NCBI GenBank assembly: GCA_965602045.1
Contig: CBFCXR010000002.1
Location: 1-48,382, forward strand
Length of the DNA: 48,382 bases
Direction: 5' to 3'
Source of the DNA: G020354785 sp965602045
GTDB lineage: Bacteria > Bacteroidota > Bacteroidia > Bacteroidales > UBA10428
The translations under genes were made by a program, and so were the position numbers. This document shows, in pieces, positions 42,569 to 48,382 of the stretch (within the stretch, counting starts at the first letter, position 1; each line of letters starts with the position of its first letter). The notes beneath the pieces were generated by a model, which worked only from the letters and a program-made list of their open reading frames with translations, had not been told where the DNA came from and did no database searches.

Positions 42569-45298
42569 CTATTTTTCGTCTTTCAGGGCAGCCTGCGCTG
42601 CAGCTAATCTGGCAATAGGAACCCTGAATGGTGAACAACTTACATAATTCATGCCTGCTCTATGGCAGAATTCGACTGAACTTGGTTCTCCCCCATGTTC
42701 GCCACATATACCGATTTTTAAATTTGCTCTTGTACTACGGCCTTTTTTAACACCCATATCTATGAGTTGTCCCACACCTGTTTGATCTAAAATCTGAAAC
42801 GGGTCATTCCTTAGAATACCTTTATTAATATATATTGGCAGGAATTTACCCACGTCATCTCTTGAGTAGCCGAATGTCATTTGAGTGAGGTCGTTTGTGC
42901 CAAAGGAGAAGAATTCAGCGAATTCAGCTATTTTATCGGCAATTAGGGTTGCACGTGGAATTTCAATCATAGTACCTACCAGGTATTCTATCGTATCTCC
43001 TTTTTCTTTAAATACTGTTTTTGCAACTGATCTTATTATTTCTTCCTGCATTTTAAATTCTTTCACTGTTCCTACAAGAGGAACCATAATTTCAGGAATT
43101 GCTTTTATTCCTTTTGATTTCAGATTTAAAGCTGCTTCAATAATTGCTCTTGCCTGCATTTCAGTAATTTCAGGATATGTAATTCCCAGCCTGCATCCTC
43201 TGTGACCGAGCATAGGATTAAATTCAGAAAGTTCAGCTACCTTTTGTTTGATGTAGTCAACAGATACTCCCATTTCATTTGCCATTTCCTTTTGGCTGGA
43301 TTTTTCGTGCGGCACAAATTCATGTAATGGAGGATCAAGTAATCGAATGGTTACAGGCAAGTCTTGCATAGCTTCAAATATGCCTTCGAAATCTGTCCTT
43401 TGTATTGGCAATAATTTGTCTAATGCTTTTCTTCTCCCTTCCTCATTTTCAGCAAGAATCATTTCCCGCATAGCAATAATTCTGTCACCTTCAAAGAACA
43501 TATGCTCTGTTCGGCAAAGTCCTATACCCTGGGCACCAAAATTCCTTGCAATTTTTGAGTCATGAGGTGTATCAGCATTTGTTCTTACACCTAGCTTCCT
43601 GTATTTATATGCCAGTTTCATAATATTACCGAAATCTCCGCTTAATTCAGGGTCAATGGTTGCTATTTGCCCTTCATATACTTCTCCGGTTGAACCATTA
43701 AGTGATAACCAGTCTCCTTCATTAAACACTATATTATCAATTCTCATTTGCCGGTTTTTATAATCTATACTTATACTACCTGCACCTGATATACAACACT
43801 TACCCATTCCTCTTGCCACAACAGCAGCATGGGATGTCATACCTCCGCGTGCAGTTAATATTCCATTTGCAGCATTCATGCCGGTAAGGTCTTCAGGAGA
43901 TGTTTCGATTCTCACCAGCAGAACTTCTTTTCCTTCTCCTGCCCATTTTTCAGCTTCATCAGCAAAAAACACTATCTGACCTGTTGCTGCTCCAGGAGAA
44001 GCAGGCAAGCCCTTTGCCAGAACATTAGCTTTAGATATGGCTTTCTTGTCAAAGACAGGATGTAATAATTCATCTAATTTATTGGGCTCTAGTCTTAATA
44101 TAGCTGTTTTTTCATCGATATCACCACTTCTTAACAAGTCCATTGCAATCTTGACCATCGATGCAGCAGTTCTTTTTCCATTTCTTGTTTGCAGCAACCA
44201 TAGTTTGTGATCCTGTATGGTAAATTCCAGGTCCTGCATATCTTTATAATGCTTTTCAAGTTTTTCCTGAGTTGCATCAAGTTCTTTATATACATCAGGC
44301 ATTATTTCTTCAAGTGAAGGGTATACTGTTTTTCTCTCTTCTTCAGCAATTCCTGCTAATTTTGCCCATCGTATAGAACCTTCTCTGGTTATTTGTTGAG
44401 GGGTTCTGATACCTGCCACAACATCCTCACCCTGCGCGTTAATAAGGTATTCACCATTAAAAAGATTTTCACCAGTAGCAGCATCTCTGGTGAAGGCAAC
44501 ACCTGTACCTGATCTATCACCCATATTACCAAATACCATCGCCTGCACATTAACTGCAGTTCCCCAATCTTTGGGAATCTGATTCAACTGGCGATAAACA
44601 ATAGCTCTTTCATTCATCCAGCTATCAAATACTGCACAAACAGATCCCCATAACTGTTCCCACGGATCTGTCGGGAAATCTTTGCCAGTAACATCCTTAA
44701 CAGCTTTTTTAAACCTTAACACCAGAACTTTAAGGTCTTCCGTTGTAAGATCAGTATCATTTTCTATACCTTTTGAATTCTTAACATTTTCAATTATTTT
44801 TTCAAACGGATCAACATCTTCCTTTGAAGCGGGTTTCATTCCTAAAACTACATCACCATACATCTGAACAAATCTTCTGTATGAATCCCATGCAAATCTT
44901 TTATTATTGGTCTTCCTGGCAATTCCAACAACTGCATCATCATTTAATCCCAGATTCAGTACTGTATCCATCATCCCAGGCATGGAAACTCTTGAACCGG
45001 ATCGTACGGAAACCAATAAAGGATCATCTTTATCCCCAAACTTACTTCCCATAATGTTTTCCACATTTATCATTGCCTGTTTAACCTTTTCTTCAAGAAG
45101 CTCAATTACCTTATTTTTACCTAATTTATTGTATTCAGTACATACATCAGTTGTTATGGTGAAACCCGGAGGAACAGGAACGCCAATAAGATTCATTTCT
45201 GCAAGATTTGCTCCTTTGCCCCCAAGTAAATTTTTCATTTCTGCTTTTCCTTCAGCTTTCTTATCACCAAATGTGTATACACGTTTTTCTTTAGACAT
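42569..45298 (-). CDS. ppdK: Pyruvate phosphate dikinase
   Basis: This 909-residue enzyme interconverts pyruvate, ATP and phosphate with PEP, AMP and pyrophosphate. The N-terminal ATP-grasp domain starts with GGKGANLAEMNLIGVPVPPG, the central phosphohistidine domain contains GGMTSHAAVVARGMGKCC, and the C-terminal PEP domain contains GHRGCRLGITYPEI, FSFGTNDLTQMTFG and CGEHGGEPSS. The length is typical. It allows reversible, PPi-linked glycolysis or gluconeogenesis in step with pckG. A -7-like element (minus-strand TACCTTTG, 45357-45364) lies 58 bp upstream, but its nearest TTG is too distant. Confidence 0.97.
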   Translation of the reverse strand: MSKEKRVYTFGDKKAEGKAEMKNLLGGKGANLAEMNLIGVPVPPGFTITTDVCTEYNKLGKNKVIELLEEKVKQAMINVENIMGSKFGDKDDPLLVSVRSGSRVSMPGMMDTVLNLGLNDDAVVGIARKTNNKRFAWDSYRRFVQMYGDVVLGMKPASKEDVDPFEKIIENVKNSKGIENDTDLTTEDLKVLVLRFKKAVKDVTGKDFPTDPWEQLWGSVCAVFDSWMNERAIVYRQLNQIPKDWGTAVNVQAMVFGNMGDRSGTGVAFTRDAATGENLFNGEYLINAQGEDVVAGIRTPQQITREGSIRWAKLAGIAEEERKTVYPSLEEIMPDVYKELDATQEKLEKHYKDMQDLEFTIQDHKLWLLQTRNGKRTAASMVKIAMDLLRSGDIDEKTAILRLEPNKLDELLHPVFDKKAISKANVLAKGLPASPGAATGQIVFFADEAEKWAGEGKEVLLVRIETSPEDLTGMNAANGILTARGGMTSHAAVVARGMGKCCISGAGSISIDYKNRQMRIDNIVFNEGDWLSLNGSTGEVYEGQIATIDPELSGDFGNIMKLAYKYRKLGVRTNADTPHDSKIARNFGAQGIGLCRTEHMFFEGDRIIAMREMILAENEEGRRKALDKLLPIQRTDFEGIFEAMQDLPVTIRLLDPPLHEFVPHEKSSQKEMANEMGVSVDYIKQKVAELSEFNPMLGHRGCRLGITYPEITEMQARAIIEAALNLKSKGIKAIPEIMVPLVGTVKEFKMQEEIIRSVAKTVFKEKGDTIEYLVGTMIEIPRATLIADKIAEFAEFFSFGTNDLTQMTFGYSRDDVGKFLPIYINKGILRNDPFQILDQTGVGQLIDMGVKKGRSTRANLKIGICGEHGGEPSSVEFCHRAGMNYVSCSPFRVPIARLAAAQAALKDEK

Positions 45299-45448
45299 TT
45301 TTATCTTATTTTAATTTATATTGTTAAATTATTTTAAACCTTATTTTAAAAGTCCACAAAGGTATTTAAAAAAAATAAATCTCTACGGGTTTCAGCAATG
45401 TTTATATTTGCAAATCCCGGTAGTTCTAAGAATAACTTTAATAAGAAG

Positions 45449-48382
45449 CTATTTAAGCATATATTTTCTGACAATATTACTATTGCCATCAGTTATTTTA
45501 ATTAAGTAAAGACCTGGAGGATAGGCAGAGATATCTACAGACATTTTATTTATCCCGGTTTGTATATTTATGCTTTTAATGATATTACCAATACTATTGG
45601 TTATTACCAGTGATACAAAAGAATGATTACCTGATTTAAAATCGATATTAATAATTCCCATGCCAGGATTGGGGAAAATGTCAGTGTCATAAAATTTAAT
45701 TTGATCATTATTACTTATTATTGAACTACTATAGAGACATTTCCAACCTTCAGCCACAATTGAATTATCTGTTTTAAATTTAATAATTAATGAATTTCCT
45801 GATGACGTTAACAGATTATTGTGTCCTTCTCCTGTAAGTATATCAAGTATGCTTGCGTCCGTAGAATTACCATCATATATTATTACCGAATCATTGCCGT
45901 TGTCAAGGGCAAAATCAGTAAACTGTAAACTGATATTTCTATTCTGAGGCATTTGTACCAGCCACAGACAATTCGAATTATTACCGTAATTCAGGCTATC
46001 ACTTCCATCGGAAATTATACCTGAATGCTCAGTTATCACAGAAAGTTCCTGGCAGTAACATATTTTCTTTTCAATTCTATAACAAGCTTCCCATCCATCG
46101 CCTGTTAAGCTTTCGTCAGAATAAAATTCAATAAACATGGCTTTTCCGGAAGATTTGACCGAGAAAGTACTTAATTGGCCGGAGTATATCCCAATCATCG
46201 GAGCCAGGCTATTAATACCGTCATAAATTAAAACATTATCAAATCCCGATTCCGTATCAAATTCAGTAAATGTTAATGTAATATTTGCTTCTTCTTCAGA
46301 GCTGATTAACCATGTGCAATACGAATTGTTAGCGTAGTAATCTTCTCCACTGCCATCGGAGATAGTATCAATGGGATTAGTCAGATTAGTAAATTCATTG
46401 CAATAACACGTATCTTCACCATTGCTTGTCAGGTCATAAACCGGCCTGATGAAAAACAGGACACTGTCGTTTAGTAGCTCCCATGATGCATCCGAACAAC
46501 TATAGGAATTATAATCCGAGAAAGTGGAATCCATGCCGATTGCCGGAGTATTAGATCCGTCCCATGTAAATCCAATTACAATTTTATTATTATAAAATTC
46601 AATTTCCTGATCTGATAAATCAATATAATTCCAACCCACATGATCGGGCTCAGCAACTACAGGTACATAATTATACCAGTGTATCATGTAGTAATAGTCA
46701 AGAATATGAAGATTTAACAATCCCAGATCACCTCCGCCTACCTCAACATCAAGATCAGTAATATAATACCAGACTCCCAGCAAATTACCATCACCGGTAA
46801 ATTTCATTCCTATGCCTGTATCTGCCAAATTAGAATAATATTGGTAATCAGGAATCCCGTCATCATAAGCATGAGTTATTGGAGAATCATTATCATATAA
46901 ACTACTAATATTATTAAAATATAATTCATAAGGATCTTCACTTATTTCCAGGGGCGTAACAACGAGATAATAAATGTTTGAAGGGAGCCCGGTTAGAAAT
47001 ATAGTATCATTAGCTGTGCTGGTATTTAAAGAAGAATCAACAGGAAGTATAATAGTATCGGTTACCGAATACAGGTAAATATTGAAATTTGCAGGTGGAG
47101 TTAATATAACAGAAGCGTCGTTAATTCCATTATAATAAAACCTGAATATATCTATATCATTGAGATTTTTTAAAATGCCTGATTGTGCGTCCGGAAAATA
47201 AACACTTGAAGCGTTGGCAAAATGATTATTAGGCTCATTCTTATCAGTAATATAATTTTCATAGAATTCCGAGAGGAAGTTAATCCACTTTGTACTATCA
47301 GGAAAATCTTTACTAAAGAGCCTGTCACCATATTCAGGGTCATAATCTTCAAACAGAGGAAAATATATTGAAAGTCCCCGTGCATAGTTATAGTAATCTG
47401 ACGCATAATTTTCTATTACTGCATCACTTATTGCATTTTTAAGGGAATCAGCCGCATCCTTTATTTTATTATCGGCAATACTTATTTCTAATAAGTCTGC
47501 AAGGCTCCATAAATCAAAATAATCATACAAATCAAAGCTTTGTGTATTTTGCCTGGCCTGACCTACTTTTTCCCAAACCGTTCCATTATCAATAATATTT
47601 ATTATTAATGTATCCAGCTTCTCTGTAATATTTCTGATTTTTTTCAGATTTATAGCTGCATTAGTTACATCTGAATATTCATAGTACTCACCATAAGTTT
47701 TAACAAGTATGCTTGATAGTGTGTCAGCTGACATATTATGATCGTTAACCAGTTCGTTAAGAAATGATTTGTAATTATAACCGTCCCATGGGACTAGATC
47801 TTCGGATGCTACCATAATTTCTGCAAGATCTCTTAACTGGTATGCCACTTCAATCATGCCCATTAAGCAGGCATCGAAAGCAATAATTTCCGGACGTATG
47901 GAACTCATGGAAATTGCTTCGCTAACTTCGTAGTTTGAGAGATAATCGTCGCTTGTATTATCGAAGCAGACATCTTTAGTAAAAGGATTATTGCAGGGTG
48001 CTTTAGTATCGCTGCTATTTTCATTTACTGATCTCCATCCTCCTCCATGGTTCCAGAATATTAAGGCATAATTGTCAGCAGGGTAATTTGATACGGACCA
48101 GTCAATAAACTCAGTTAAAGTTTCCGGATCTCCCATATTTTTTTCACCCATAATTTCAACTGGCTCAGTAGAAATTTCAGTAGAACTCGTATCAGCTAAT
48201 ACTCTGAATCTCCTTGTATCAGTCCAGTCTCCATTTGTATCATCATAACCTGCAATCCTGTCGAACTGGACAATAATATTAACAGAGTCGGTAGATCCTA
48301 CAGATTCCATTTCATTAAAATCTGTGATAGCCACATCTTCCAGATTATTATCCGCATCAAGGTAAACCATTATTGTCCACTT
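45449..48382 (-). CDS. Secreted C11 (clostripain) peptidase with PPC, two CUB and T9SS sorting domains (N-terminus outside window)
   Basis: The frame enters from the right edge with KWTIMVYLDADNNLE, the conserved start of the clostripain domain, so signal peptide and initiation codon lie outside. Counting from the Met at 48370, the catalytic His108 is in FWNHGGGWR and Cys168 in FDACLMGM. Domains follow in order: C11 protease (to about 370), a PPC-like domain (about 375-490), a beta-rich spacer, two CUB domains (about 655-765 and 770-880) with paired Cys motifs, and a T9SS type A sorting domain at the C-terminus (FPNPGMGIINIDF ... YPPGLYLIKI). The enzyme should cleave after Arg or Lys at the cell surface after T9SS export and removal of the sorting domain. 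Only a few N-terminal residues are missing from the catalytic domain. Confidence 0.94.
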   Translation of the reverse strand, partial: KWTIMVYLDADNNLEDVAITDFNEMESVGSTDSVNIIVQFDRIAGYDDTNGDWTDTRRFRVLADTSSTEISTEPVEIMGEKNMGDPETLTEFIDWSVSNYPADNYALIFWNHGGGWRSVNENSSDTKAPCNNPFTKDVCFDNTSDDYLSNYEVSEAISMSSIRPEIIAFDACLMGMIEVAYQLRDLAEIMVASEDLVPWDGYNYKSFLNELVNDHNMSADTLSSILVKTYGEYYEYSDVTNAAINLKKIRNITEKLDTLIINIIDNGTVWEKVGQARQNTQSFDLYDYFDLWSLADLLEISIADNKIKDAADSLKNAISDAVIENYASDYYNYARGLSIYFPLFEDYDPEYGDRLFSKDFPDSTKWINFLSEFYENYITDKNEPNNHFANASSVYFPDAQSGILKNLNDIDIFRFYYNGINDASVILTPPANFNIYLYSVTDTIILPVDSSLNTSTANDTIFLTGLPSNIYYLVVTPLEISEDPYELYFNNISSLYDNDSPITHAYDDGIPDYQYYSNLADTGIGMKFTGDGNLLGVWYYITDLDVEVGGGDLGLLNLHILDYYYMIHWYNYVPVVAEPDHVGWNYIDLSDQEIEFYNNKIVIGFTWDGSNTPAIGMDSTFSDYNSYSCSDASWELLNDSVLFFIRPVYDLTSNGEDTCYCNEFTNLTNPIDTISDGSGEDYYANNSYCTWLISSEEEANITLTFTEFDTESGFDNVLIYDGINSLAPMIGIYSGQLSTFSVKSSGKAMFIEFYSDESLTGDGWEACYRIEKKICYCQELSVITEHSGIISDGSDSLNYGNNSNCLWLVQMPQNRNISLQFTDFALDNGNDSVIIYDGNSTDASILDILTGEGHNNLLTSSGNSLIIKFKTDNSIVAEGWKCLYSSSIISNNDQIKFYDTDIFPNPGMGIINIDFKSGNHSFVSLVITNSIGNIIKSINIQTGINKMSVDISAYPPGLYLIKITDGNSNIVRKYMLK

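Noticed and set aside
45403..45410. TATATTTG promoter-like match on the plus strand
   Set aside because: It points into the 3' end of a minus-strand gene, with no plus-strand gene downstream.

Overview
This window comes from an AT-rich member of the Bacteroidota, most likely class Bacteroidia. The evidence is a C-terminal type IX secretion (T9SS) sorting domain on a secreted clostripain-family protease, an OmpA protein with PorE-like architecture, a serC-serA-DUF1015 cluster, a D-3-phosphoglycerate dehydrogenase without ACT domain, and two promoters fitting the Bacteroidota pattern TTG-N19-23-TAnnTTTG. I cannot place it below class. No rRNA, tRNA, CRISPR array, intact insertion sequence or phage gene was seen.

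Layout. (1) 1-6757, minus: most of a giant secreted surface protein of at least 2,252 residues, running off the left edge. It has a signal peptide, a CUB domain, eight tandem 133-residue repeats spaced exactly 399 bp apart, a beta-rich stretch and PKD/Ig-like domains. (2) 7251-11373, plus: an NfnA/NfnB-like flavoprotein pair, a dihydroorotate-dehydrogenase-like protein lacking the usual active-site Cys, and a small phosphoesterase. A C1 peptidase follows at 11573-12448. (3) 12454-17978, minus: DUF1015, serA, serC, a ComB-family phosphatase and gcvT. (4) 18178-21335, minus: a TPR protein and an OmpA/TPR/PD40 envelope protein. (5) 21679-22383, plus: an HPt and a STAS protein, then convergent clpB. 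(6) 25372-28440, plus: a large ABCG-type ABC protein with TerB-like and FHA-like N-terminal regions, closed by a strong bidirectional terminator. (7) 28492-38075, minus: SiaC, SiaB, S41 protease, a second SiaC, guaA, rnz, STAS, rpsA and plsY. (8) 38326-45298: GTP-type PEP carboxykinase, a sodium:solute symporter and pyruvate phosphate dikinase. (9) 45449-48382, minus: a secreted C11 protease with PPC, two CUB domains and a T9SS sorting domain, running off the right edge.

How the genes fit together. Two themes stand out. The first is partner-switching and phospho-signalling: an HPt, two STAS proteins, SiaB and two SiaC paralogues lie within about 13 kb, without the SiaA phosphatase or SiaD output enzyme seen in Pseudomonas. 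The second is the cell surface and secretion: a giant repeat protein and a T9SS protease, both with CUB domains, plus OmpA and TPR envelope proteins. The remainder is core metabolism at the PEP/pyruvate node, serine and glycine metabolism, GMP synthesis and phospholipid synthesis.

The most interesting signal is the eight-repeat array. Two of the four repeat cysteines are lost together in repeats 3 and 8, which points to a disulfide pair. The gene also has no ATG start.
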